The notes beneath the pieces are model-generated. The model had not been told where the DNA came from and did not search any database. It saw nothing but the letters and a program-made list of their open reading frames with translations. From Pirellulaceae bacterium (GTDB taxonomy: Bacteria; Planctomycetota; Planctomycetia; Pirellulales; Pirellulaceae): a DNA stretch of 64,000 nt. The stretch covers positions 337,621 to 401,620 of the forward strand of contig JAHBXS010000002.1 of the NCBI GenBank assembly GCA_019636375.1, written 5' to 3'. The position numbers were made by a program, and so were the translations under genes. Shown piece after piece: positions 8,885 to 17,040 of this stretch. Each line of letters opens with the position of its first letter. Within the stretch, counting starts at the first letter, position 1.

Positions 8885-10133
8885 GAGTCTCTTTGACTTC
8901 GACGTCCACCCACACCAAGCGGTGATCAGAAACATCGACAAGTTCAAACAACGGGTCGTCGGATTTCGGCCAAAACACCCCTGCTCCGACGACTCGTTGA
9001 TTTTTTGATGGCAACACGTAGTCCACCCGCAAATTGCCTGGATTGACATCATTGAAGTCTGCGGTGTCCAAAGCGGGATCGCCGCGATGTTTCAAATTCG
9101 CTTGGCCTTGAAGTTGCGACTGCTCGGCACCACCCAGGCTGGTTGGTTGGGGGTCTTGGATTTGCTCGAGGTTGAGTAATTGTTGAATCGCTTTTTCGCG
9201 ACTGTCTCCGTCGTTTGCATCGGCATTGTAGTCACCGGCAATGACGAACCGTCGGTCAGTCGGCAGACCCCCTCGGCGTCCCTGGTCATCAACGAGGTAA
9301 CCTCCATTGCCCGAAACGTAGTCGGCCCACAAGCGAATCTCGTCGTGATTGCGACAGCCGTTCCGGTCCTCCGGTCCGTCAAAAACGGGGGGCGTCGGGT
9401 GCGCGGCCAACAAGTGAATCACATGCTGTTCTGAAATTTGAATCGGAACGTCCCAATGGCTCTTGGACGAAAGGCGAAAGGCTTCTTTGACCTCCGCCGA
9501 ATAGTACGACTCACCGGTCTCTGGCACAGTCGGCCAAAGCGCTCCCGGCATATCCTGCCAGAGAAATTTTTGAAACGTACGAACCTGCTTCCGCTCGATT
9601 GGAAATCGCGAGAGCACCGCCATGCCATACTGACCGGGAAATGCTCCAAACCCATACGCATCATTCGGAGTCCCCAGCTTTTTGTCGCCGTCTAAATCCA
9701 AGCCCGTATCGATTCCGGTGTTGGAGGGGGCCAAGAAATAATACCGATAGTCGAGCCCTTTGCGATCTCCGCTTGGGAGCGCCAGTCGGGCCACGAAGAG
9801 CCTTAATGCCTCCTCTCCTTCGTCGAAATCGAATTCGTTCAGCAACAATACGTCAGGACGAACTTCCTGGATGATCTGGATAAGTTTTTGAATTTGCGGG
9901 TGTTCATCCTGCCTGAGTTCTGCGATCAACTCCCCTGCCTCGGGCCGATTCAGCGAAACATTGAACGTGGCTAATCGGATGGCGTCCGGTTGGCGAAGTT
10001 GATGGCCAGCTTCCTGCGCGAGTAACATCGAATTGGCAACACCAATGAAGATGGCCGCCGCCAGTAGCAAGTTGAACGGCATCCTCAGTCGCCGCCTAAT
10101 GTAAATGGAACTTTGCGTCTTAAATATTTGCAT
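8847..10133 (-). CDS. Secreted endonuclease/exonuclease/phosphatase (EEP) family protein
   Basis: A member of the Mg-dependent EEP superfamily (DNase I, sphingomyelinase, phosphodiesterases). From the ATG at 10133 it has about 428 residues; another ATG at 10082 directly precedes the hydrophobic signal core (FNLLLAAAIFIGVA), and a longer frame up to 10379 has no support. Family motifs in order: IRLATFNVS (Asn), VLLLNEFDFDE (Glu), HLLAAHPTPP (His), FVIAGDYNADANDG (Asp-x-Asn) and LVDVSDHRLVWVDV (Asp-His). The set is complete, so an active phosphodiesterase or phosphatase outside the cytoplasm is likely; the substrate is unknown. It is divergent from the NagB-LmbE fusion gene. Confidence 0.82.
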   Translation of the reverse strand: MQIFKTQSSIYIRRRLRMPFNLLLAAAIFIGVANSMLLAQEAGHQLRQPDAIRLATFNVSLNRPEAGELIAELRQDEHPQIQKLIQIIQEVRPDVLLLNEFDFDEGEEALRLFVARLALPSGDRKGLDYRYYFLAPSNTGIDTGLDLDGDKKLGTPNDAYGFGAFPGQYGMAVLSRFPIERKQVRTFQKFLWQDMPGALWPTVPETGESYYSAEVKEAFRLSSKSHWDVPIQISEQHVIHLLAAHPTPPVFDGPEDRNGCRNHDEIRLWADYVSGNGGYLVDDQGRRGGLPTDRRFVIAGDYNADANDGDSREKAIQQLLNLEQIQDPQPTSLGGAEQSQLQGQANLKHRGDPALDTADFNDVNPGNLRVDYVLPSKNQRVVGAGVFWPKSDDPLFELVDVSDHRLVWVDVEVKETPSPTRKPADHQR

Positions 10134-10324
10134 GCTTGACTCGTAGAGATGTTTAATGTGCTTTGATGGGAGAAATCTCGCACCGCCTCGCGGAACAGGC
10201 ACCGTTACGGCGGATTTAAGGTTGACAATTCGCCGTACCGAATTTCTCGATTGCGGCGATAGCCAAGACCCCAATAGCGTACTATATTCTATGAAGTCTC
10301 TTCGATTAACAAAACCAAGAATCC

Positions 10325-12217
10325 ATGAAGAAACCGAGTTCCCTACCCAACGCGACGGTCGTCCCCGGCACGAAACCAAAATGCATTGTGTTCAGCAACG
10401 TGCATATCCTTTCTCGGCACGCGGCCCAAATTGTCGCGGCGGTGATTCGCGAGCGAAACGCGATTGGCCAACATGCCGTGTTGGCTCTCCCTGCCGGATC
10501 GACGCCCATCAGCGTTTACCGCGAACTGATTCGGATGCACCGCGAGGATGGCCTCGATTTTTCGGGGGTCGTGACGTTTAATATCGACGAGTATTTTGGA
10601 ATCACCGAAAACAGCCTGCAAAGCTACCGTCGTTGGATTCACGAGCACTTTCTAAATCATATCAACATTCTCCCGCAAAACGTGTTCATCCCAGATGGGA
10701 CATTGAAGCTAACGGAGGTTGCCCAACATTGCCGCCAATTCGAGGCTCAAATCGCTCAAGCAGGTGGCTTGGATTTGGCATTGTTGGGAATCGGCAGCAA
10801 CGGCCACATTGGTTTTAACGAGCCGTTTAGTTCGGCCGACAGCCGCACGAGGCTCGTGCAACTTGATCCGGCGTCTCGTCGCACGGCGGCCAGTGATTTC
10901 TTTGGAATCGAAAATGTTCCGACTCAAGCCCTTACGATGGGGCTGGGGACGATTTTGGAAAGTCGAAAGGTGTTGCTGTTGGCCCTCGGTGAACACAAAG
11001 CCAATATCATTCGAGCAACGGCCGAAGAACCGACAACTGATCGCATCCCGGCGTCGTTTTTGAAATCGCATCCCGACGCAGCGTTCCTCGTCGACGAAGC
11101 TGCTGCTGCGGAGTTGACTCCTCGGAAAACCCCTTGGAAAGTCGGAACTGTGAACTGGGACGAGCGCACGACTCGGCGAGCCGTGATTTGGCTGTGCAAG
11201 AAAACTCAAAAGCCACTTACCAAACTCGAGGATGAAGATTTCCGCCAAAACGGAATGCATCAGCTCTTGGAGCAACACAAAACGGCAACAGGAATTTGTA
11301 AATCGGTGTTTCAGCGGTTGATGAGTACCGTCGAAGAACACCCCGCCGGGACGGAGCAGCGGAAGCGAGTCATCTGCTTCAGCCCGCACCCAGACGACGA
11401 CGTGATCAGTATGGGCGGGACTCTGATTCGCCTAAACCAAGACGGCCACGAAGTCCACATCGCGTACATGACGAGTGGAAACATCGCGGTCTTTGATCAT
11501 GACGCTTGGCGAGTGGCCGATTTGGTTTCTGAGTACAATCGCCTATTTGGGATCGACCGCGAACAAAGCTTAGCAGTTGAATCACAAGTCAGTTCGGCTC
11601 TGCACTCGAAACGAGCGGGCGAACCAGACATTGACGAGGTTAGAAAAATCAAGGCATTGATCCGGTGGAGCGAAGCCAAAGCGGGGGCAATCAAAGTCGG
11701 CTGCGAAGAACGGAATTGCCATTTTCTTGACCTGCCGTTTTATCGCACGGGGACGATCGATAAAAACCCTTGGGGCCCCGAAGACGTTAAAATCATTCGG
11801 GACCTCCTGGCAGAAATTAAACCCCATCAAATATATGTCGCGGGGGATTTGTCCGACCCGCACGGAACCCATCGCGTTTGTGCCGAGGCGATCTTTCAAA
11901 GCCTCTTCGAGATCGGGGAACAGGACCAAGAAATCCCAGAAGTGCTGCTATATCGGGGCGCTTGGCAAGAATACGAACTACACGAAATCGATGTGGCGGT
12001 TCCGTTGACCGTTGCCGATGTAGCGTTAAAGAAGAAGGCTATTTTCATGCACGAAAGTCAAAAAGACGAAGCCCTCTTCCCAGGCTCGGATCCTCGCGAG
12101 TTTTGGCAACGTGCAGTCGATCGCAATATCAACACCGCGAATCAATACAATCTCGTCGGACTTCCTGAGTATTTTGCGATGGAAGCCTTTGTGCGTTGGA
12201 ACGGAGTTCCTATTTAG
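10325..12217 (+). CDS. NagB-like deaminase/isomerase fused to a PIG-L (LmbE) deacetylase
   Basis: A 630-residue two-domain protein of the type first noted as BT_0258 in Bacteroides. Residues about 20-280 match glucosamine-6-phosphate deaminase: LPAGSTP, FNIDEYFG (Asp88), GIGSNGHIGFNEP (His161) and TMGLGTIL. The aspartate of NagB that precedes the catalytic histidine by two (GNDGH-type) is serine here. Residues about 345-600 match the PIG-L/LmbE deacetylase family: CFSPHPDDD with His355, Asp357 and Asp358, and DPHGTHR with His513 and His516. Together the domains could deacetylate and deaminate an amino sugar in sequence; this is inference. Start ATG at 10325; a cytoplasmic location is expected. 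Confidence 0.85.
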   Translation: MKKPSSLPNATVVPGTKPKCIVFSNVHILSRHAAQIVAAVIRERNAIGQHAVLALPAGSTPISVYRELIRMHREDGLDFSGVVTFNIDEYFGITENSLQSYRRWIHEHFLNHINILPQNVFIPDGTLKLTEVAQHCRQFEAQIAQAGGLDLALLGIGSNGHIGFNEPFSSADSRTRLVQLDPASRRTAASDFFGIENVPTQALTMGLGTILESRKVLLLALGEHKANIIRATAEEPTTDRIPASFLKSHPDAAFLVDEAAAAELTPRKTPWKVGTVNWDERTTRRAVIWLCKKTQKPLTKLEDEDFRQNGMHQLLEQHKTATGICKSVFQRLMSTVEEHPAGTEQRKRVICFSPHPDDDVISMGGTLIRLNQDGHEVHIAYMTSGNIAVFDHDAWRVADLVSEYNRLFGIDREQSLAVESQVSSALHSKRAGEPDIDEVRKIKALIRWSEAKAGAIKVGCEERNCHFLDLPFYRTGTIDKNPWGPEDVKIIRDLLAEIKPHQIYVAGDLSDPHGTHRVCAEAIFQSLFEIGEQDQEIPEVLLYRGAWQEYELHEIDVAVPLTVADVALKKKAIFMHESQKDEALFPGSDPREFWQRAVDRNINTANQYNLVGLPEYFAMEAFVRWNGVPI

Positions 12218-12259
12218 CCCCGCTTACGACTTGTCGAGGCGAGCCGATATCCGGCAGAA

Positions 12260-12451
12260 TCAATTATTCATTGCATTACGAATCAACGTATCGGCGTTTG
12301 AGAACAACCCGCCAGGTACGCCACCTAAAGTAGCAATCGTTACGAAGCAAACCATTAGTATTGCGGCCAGCATCACGCAGTATTCGACCGAAGTCGGCCC
12401 ATCTTCTTCACGCAATAACTTAGAAAAAATATTTTTCAAATAGCGTTTCAT
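12260..12451 (-). CDS. Flp/Fap-type (type IVb) pilin
   Basis: A 63-residue pilin. A short basic leader is followed by REEDGPTSVEYCVMLAAILM and a single hydrophobic helix, the Flp signature in which prepilin peptidase cleaves after Gly and the mature protein carries Glu at +5. The C-terminus is short, as in Flp pilins. No other tad genes are next to it, so this is a lone copy whose secretion machinery must be elsewhere. The prepilin peptidase at the left edge of the window could process it. Confidence 0.85.
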   Translation of the reverse strand: MKRYLKNIFSKLLREEDGPTSVEYCVMLAAILMVCFVTIATLGGVPGGLFSNADTLIRNAMNN

Positions 12452-12827
12452 TTTAGTTTTTAACCGAGGTGATGCGATGTCTGTTACTCTTCGATTTTAA
12501 AGCAATGACTTCAGGCATTTTTGCTTGAACCCCCAAGTCTTCCCTAGGGAAGTGCCTTTGGTAAAGAGCGAATATTGCTCCCAAAAAACATTCAAACAAT
12601 GTCTGTCTATTGATCGAAGTTAAATTTGTCCGCGTGATTATTAAAATTAGATCGTTTTTTGACCAAGTGCTTGTCATACGACATGAGCAATTGCCAAAAA
12701 AAAGAAAATTAGTGATTGAGTGACAGGATTTAACGGAAGTGACGACTTTTCGAGCCAAATACGGAGATTTGATTTCGGACAACCCCAGACATTGGTGCCG
12801 TAGACCGTGCCCCGGAAAAATTGCCAC
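12452..12827. other. 376-base gene-free stretch upstream of the Flp pilin
   Basis: This lies between the pilin and the first GTPase gene. An open frame on the minus strand shows no coding character. The only structure I see is a perfect 14-bp palindrome CTTCCCTAGGGAAG at 12539-12552, which could be an operator for the pilin. The stretch is long for this genome and A+T-rich, so it probably holds the pilin promoter and leader. No clear sigma-54 (-24/-12) box was found. Confidence 0.4.
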
Positions 12828-14153
12828 CTACTTCGCCGCGTGGCGATTCCAGGGCAATTTCTTCTTGATTTCGTCTTTTAGATGATGCAACACCGAGTCC
12901 TTGTCAGTGGACTGCAAAATGTGACTGACCACGTCTTTTGCTGAGTCCCGCCCCCATGAACCGCCATGCTCAAAATAGTGCTGCGCCGCGCGGCCAATAA
13001 TGTAAGAACTAAATCCTGCCGCTGCCCCTTGGGGAATAATCGTTAGCGGCGTTGCAAAAGAAAACGTGATCGTTTTCAGGGCGCTCGCTCCCCAACTGGT
13101 GAGTTCGCCCAGTGCAAACACCCCCGCCGCCTTGGCGATGGCCTTGGACAAATTGCGGGCCTGAGCCAACGAAAAATCCAACCCGTAGACTTTCGACAAG
13201 GTCATGATCATCAACGCGTCGATCGAAACGCCGCCGACAATATCAAGAACCCCCGGAGTCAGCGCAACCACCGTGGCCTTCGTAGCTGCCATGCCCCAAA
13301 TCAAATTGTCCGCTTGCCGTTTTCGCATTTGCACGCGAACGGTTGAAATCCGGTCGCTTTTGTCCGCCGCGTACAAGGCCGCATTGAGGGCGATAAGGTC
13401 GAGACCCTCCTTCTCAAGCACGTCGAGAATCAACAACTTGAGGTCTTGAACGTCCGGCTCGGGGCGAACCCATTCGGAATGTGAATGACCATGCTCATCA
13501 TCCACCACATGTTCCACGCTACGGGGGTGAGCACTGGTCGTTACAAAATGATCGTCTGGGATCAAACCTGCGACGCGGTCTTTGATGCGTATTGATAAAG
13601 CCTGAAAGTCTTCCGACGAGTACAAATCTCGCTTGTTGAACACCATTACAATGGGTTTGTTGACAGCCGCCAGTTCCAACAAGGAACTGTACTCCACATC
13701 GTTGATATCGGAATCGACCACAAACAAAATTAAATCAGCACGTCGGGCAGTTGTCTCGGCCAATTCCGCGCGCCCTACCCCGCCAACTTCGTTGATCCCA
13801 GGCGTATCGACAAGGATGATTTCAGAGTCGTCAAGGCCAGCGATGCGATGCCCGGCACCTTCCCAAGCCGTCCCCCAAACTTCCTTGGTCCATCCCCCCT
13901 GCACATCGACCGAAGCGACATCTCTGCCGATCAGGGCGTTGATCAGGGCGGACTTTCCGGTACTAATTTCACCGAACAAAACGATCTCGACCCGCCCCTT
14001 GGTGGCCTTGTCAAACATCGCCTGCAGTTGTTGGAAATCGTTTTGCAGTTCATTCCGCTCCCTGTCAGAACATTTCTGCAATTTTGCGATCGTCGCCTGC
14101 ACCGATTCGATGGCCGCGTGATACTGTTGATTTTTAGAATTCGCGTCACTCAT
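12828..14153 (-). CDS. Dynamin/Era-like GTPase with C-terminal DUF697-type region
   Basis: A 441-residue GTPase of the TRAFAC class. A coiled-coil N-terminus (residues 12-55) precedes the G domain: P-loop GEISTGKS at 61-68, switch threonine around 89, DTPG at 116-119 and NKRD at 173-176. After residue about 285 there is a hydrophobic helical region (GMAATKATVVALTPGVLDIVGG, then GAAAGFSSYIIGRAAQHYF) typical of DUF697/YcjX-type membrane-associated GTPases. It lies 69 bases downstream of a longer paralogue with the same design, so the two probably act together, perhaps in membrane stress or remodelling. That role is inference. Confidence 0.8.
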   Translation of the reverse strand: MSDANSKNQQYHAAIESVQATIAKLQKCSDRERNELQNDFQQLQAMFDKATKGRVEIVLFGEISTGKSALINALIGRDVASVDVQGGWTKEVWGTAWEGAGHRIAGLDDSEIILVDTPGINEVGGVGRAELAETTARRADLILFVVDSDINDVEYSSLLELAAVNKPIVMVFNKRDLYSSEDFQALSIRIKDRVAGLIPDDHFVTTSAHPRSVEHVVDDEHGHSHSEWVRPEPDVQDLKLLILDVLEKEGLDLIALNAALYAADKSDRISTVRVQMRKRQADNLIWGMAATKATVVALTPGVLDIVGGVSIDALMIMTLSKVYGLDFSLAQARNLSKAIAKAAGVFALGELTSWGASALKTITFSFATPLTIIPQGAAAGFSSYIIGRAAQHYFEHGGSWGRDSAKDVVSHILQSTDKDSVLHHLKDEIKKKLPWNRHAAK

Positions 14154-14222
14154 CAGTGGTCCATTTTCGAAGTGAAAAACGGGAGCAGCTCCCTTTTTCT
14201 GACAAAGCCTAACATCGGCAAA

Positions 14223-15776
14223 TTACTTTCCGGAAAATTTCTCACGGGCTTGATTCACGAGTTTCCTCAAGGAATCCAACTCCATTACCTTGTCCCATTC
14301 GCGGCGAGCGGTGTTGGCGAGGCCGCCATCGACAAAGGTCATTTCGTTCCCAAAATACTCGATAAATACCGCACCAATCCAGCGGGTGATGATCGCTTGA
14401 ATCACCCCCTGAACAGCGTTCCCAACCAGTTGCCCCGCGATTGGAACCGCTTGGATCATCGACGCAAAGATCGCTCCGGCCGCCATTGATGCTCCCTGTG
14501 ATCCCAAAACGCTAACCAAAATCTTGCCCATCTCGCCCAGCCATTTCAATGCCGTCTGCATATCGATCTTGTGGCCGTAATTCTCGGCAAGGTCCATGAT
14601 CATCTTCGTGGAAATCCCGGCCCCAGCGGCGAGGTCGACCAAAGGAAAGGGGCTTACGGCTGCGACACTCGCCGAGCCCCACATGTAGCGCTCGACCAAA
14701 TTCCAAGCACGCTCGTCAAGCGACTGCTTGATTTGCTGACGGGCCTTTTCGAGCAACCCCCGCGACTGCAACAACAAGTTGGCCATCACAAGTTCTTTAC
14801 GATCTTGCTTGACAATCGCCATCATCCGCCCGGCCAATCCATCAATCTCAGGTGGGACGGCTACGGTTTCTTCAATTTGAGTTCCGTCCGGTTTCGTTCG
14901 ACGCCGGATGCGAGAGTTTTCAAGGGCTTGAATAGCAACCACATCGTCGGCATCGACCCATTGGGAAGTTTGCGAACGAAGCTGACTCAAAAGTTTTGCT
15001 CGGTCTTCGGCGTGATACCAATCGGACTTGTTGAGGCATACGACGATCCGCTTTTCCATGTGCCCCAGTTTTTCGAGCAGCCTGAACTCGCTCTCGCGCA
15101 ACGGCCCATCGACGACGAGCAAAATTAAATCCGCCCCCTTGGCCGCATCCGCTGCGATCCAGACATGTTTCTCGCCGTCGATCTCTCCTAGTCCCGGCGT
15201 ATCGACGAGAAACACTTTATCAAAGTGTTCCCATTCGACTTGGTTGCGAGTCACTGTCGTGCCGCCGCGAACGTCGGTCGCAAACGCTTCTCGCCCAGCG
15301 AGGAGATTGAGTACGGAGGACTTGCCGCTGCTAATGGTCCCAAAGGCGATGATCTCTAGTGTGAGCGTTTCCCGTTTTTCGTTGAAGGCTTGGACAAGAG
15401 GATCAAGTTCGGCCTGGAGCCTTCCGTCTTTGGCGTCTTTCGTCTGTAATTGATTGAGCCGTTCGAGATTTTCATCGATCTCGCTCGCTTGTTGGTTGAG
15501 GGAAAGTTCGCTCGGATTTTTACTATGAAGCTCGCGACTCTTTTGTTTGCCGCGACTGCTCCGCCACAAACGCCACACGGTCCAGATCAAACTGCCGAAG
15601 AACAAGACACCGCCGATCGAAACAACGACCAAATAGACGATCCCCCAAAATGGGCTGAGGGAACTGAGAGTCTGGTACTTGTCGACGATCCAGCCGGGGA
15701 GATACAGCAACACCAGCCCGACGACCGCAGCCGCAATCAGGAGAATGACGCCAGAGAAAGCCTTGCCTAGTTGCAT
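14223..15776 (-). CDS. Membrane-anchored Era-like GTPase, paralogue of the downstream gene
   Basis: A 517-residue protein with two N-terminal membrane segments (about 7-29 and 44-69), a coiled-coil linker with many Gln and Glu, and a G domain: P-loop GTISSGKSS at 146-154, GGTT switch at 171-174, DTPG at 192-195 and NKSD at 249-252. The C-terminus has Gly/Ala-rich amphipathic segments (LVDLAAGAGISTKMIMDLAENYG) like the paralogue that follows. ATG start at 15776. The pair resembles tandem bacterial dynamin-like systems in layout, although no classical dynamin middle domain can be recognised. It is divergent from ctaB. Confidence 0.8.
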   Translation of the reverse strand: MQLGKAFSGVILLIAAAVVGLVLLYLPGWIVDKYQTLSSLSPFWGIVYLVVVSIGGVLFFGSLIWTVWRLWRSSRGKQKSRELHSKNPSELSLNQQASEIDENLERLNQLQTKDAKDGRLQAELDPLVQAFNEKRETLTLEIIAFGTISSGKSSVLNLLAGREAFATDVRGGTTVTRNQVEWEHFDKVFLVDTPGLGEIDGEKHVWIAADAAKGADLILLVVDGPLRESEFRLLEKLGHMEKRIVVCLNKSDWYHAEDRAKLLSQLRSQTSQWVDADDVVAIQALENSRIRRRTKPDGTQIEETVAVPPEIDGLAGRMMAIVKQDRKELVMANLLLQSRGLLEKARQQIKQSLDERAWNLVERYMWGSASVAAVSPFPLVDLAAGAGISTKMIMDLAENYGHKIDMQTALKWLGEMGKILVSVLGSQGASMAAGAIFASMIQAVPIAGQLVGNAVQGVIQAIITRWIGAVFIEYFGNEMTFVDGGLANTARREWDKVMELDSLRKLVNQAREKFSGK

Positions 15777-15961
15777 GTGTTGTTTTCGATTGCAGCGAAA
15801 ATTAGCCCCAAAACACCCGTAGAATGCTGGCCCTCAAACCACTTCGGCAGTTTGATCGCGACACATTGTCCTGTGTGAAAAAACGGTGAGAAGGCTAGAA
15901 TTAAAGCTCTATTTTCCTCCCCCGACGTTATTTTGCAACCGCTATTAGCGGTTTTCGCCTG

Positions 15962-16897
15962 ATGAGTGTGATGATCAAAAACGAAAGTGGTTTGCAGACG
16001 GCAACCGCTCGCCAACGTGCGGCGGCCTTTTTTGAACTGACGAAGCCCCGTATTTCCACGATGGTCTTGATCACGATCGTGGTCGCGGCGGTGATTTCCA
16101 GCCCGACGCTGCCCGGTTTTGGCTCTCCGATGTTTTGGCAAGTCATTCATGTGCTTGTGGGGATGTTCCTGGTTGCCGCGAGTGGAAACGCCGTCAATAT
16201 GTACCTGGAAAGGTACTCCGATTACCTAATGCCGCGAACGGCCAAGCGCCCTCTGCCCGACCGCCGCCTTAGCTCGCAAGACGTTCTCTATTTCGCAGCG
16301 GTGACGTTTGGTTCGGGAATCGCGTATCTTTGGTTACTCACCAATTGGCCAACAACCATCTGTGCCTTGGTGACCTGGTTGTTATACGGTTTCGTCTATA
16401 CACCACTCAAAACAGTCACGCCCTACAACACCGAAGTCGGTGCAGTGGCGGGAGCGTTGCCGGTGATGTGTGGTTCGCTGGCAACAACGGAATCTTTGGA
16501 ACCATTTGGAATCGGTTTGTTTTTTATGCTCCTGTTCTGGCAGTTTCCCCATTTCATGGCGATCGCTTGGCTGTACCGGGAACAGTATCGCGATGGCGGA
16601 CTGAAGATGTTGACCGTGACCGAGCCAACAGGTGTGGCGGCTGGGCGGAAGGCAATCGTCATGGCCGTCGTGACTTGGGCCTGCAGCCTGATTCCGATTC
16701 TACGGCTAGAAGACACCCTGACTCGCGGCGTGTTTGTGGTTTTGGCGACTTTCTTCGCCGCCTTTTACTTGCTCGCCTCGATCCGTTTTTATCAATCACG
16801 AGACGATGGTACTGCCCGGAAATTATTGAGAGTCTCGATTTTGTATCTTCCGCTGTACATGATCTTGCTCCTCGTGTTTGCGAGGTTCGCGACATAG
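15962..16897 (+). CDS. ctaB: Protoheme IX farnesyltransferase (heme O synthase)
   Basis: A UbiA-family integral-membrane prenyltransferase that adds farnesyl to heme B to make heme O, the step before heme A for aa3-type oxidases. It has 311 residues and about nine membrane segments. The first substrate motif is AASGNAVNMYLERYSDYLM with PRTAKRPLP just after it, and the second region is YTPLKTVTPYNTEVGAVAG; FWQFPHFMAIAWLYREQY is a further hallmark. The start at 15962 agrees with family length. It is followed by a double SCO protein and DUF420, forming an oxidase-assembly group. Its stop codon touches a large palindrome (16897-16978). Confidence 0.95.
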   Translation: MSVMIKNESGLQTATARQRAAAFFELTKPRISTMVLITIVVAAVISSPTLPGFGSPMFWQVIHVLVGMFLVAASGNAVNMYLERYSDYLMPRTAKRPLPDRRLSSQDVLYFAAVTFGSGIAYLWLLTNWPTTICALVTWLLYGFVYTPLKTVTPYNTEVGAVAGALPVMCGSLATTESLEPFGIGLFFMLLFWQFPHFMAIAWLYREQYRDGGLKMLTVTEPTGVAAGRKAIVMAVVTWACSLIPILRLEDTLTRGVFVVLATFFAAFYLLASIRFYQSRDDGTARKLLRVSILYLPLYMILLLVFARFAT

Positions 16898-16978
16898 GGC
16901 GGAAATGGGGTTAGGTACCGTTGCCTGAACGGCCCTGCGGGTGTTTTGCACAACGGTACCTGACCCCATTTCTGCCCC
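16897..16978. repeat. Long REP-like palindrome between ctaB and the SCO gene
   Basis: The left arm at 16897-16923 pairs with the right arm at 16952-16978 over 27 positions. The two deviations from identity fall so that G-U pairs would form in RNA. Arm cores are AAATGGGGTTAGGTACC and GGTACCTGACCCCATTT. The 28-base loop holds a small CCCTGCGGG hairpin. The element begins on the last base of the ctaB stop codon. It resembles REP elements mobilised by RAYT transposases, but no RAYT gene is in the window. It may also end or stabilise the ctaB transcript. Confidence 0.75.
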
Positions 16979-17028
16979 GACATTTAAAATGTCCGGGCCA
17001 CAGCACTTTTAATCAAACTCTTCTCTTC

Positions 17029-17034
17029 TAAAAT
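17029..17034 (+). promoter_or_regulatory. -10 hexamer six bases before the start of the SCO gene
   Basis: TAAAAT is followed by six bases and then the GTG start at 17041. Transcription would begin at or next to the start codon, predicting a leaderless message. The -35 region is weak. The same spacing recurs at 20903 and, with one base more, at 42394. Confidence 0.3.
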
Positions 17035-17040
17035 AGTCAC

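Noticed and set aside
8847..10379. N-terminal extension of the EEP-family gene to 10379
   Set aside because: It would overlap the divergent NagB-LmbE gene and place the signal peptide in the middle of the protein.
12453..12827. A 124-codon frame on the minus strand
   Set aside because: Composition is not protein-like, there is no ribosome binding site, and the segment is the likely leader of the pilin gene.
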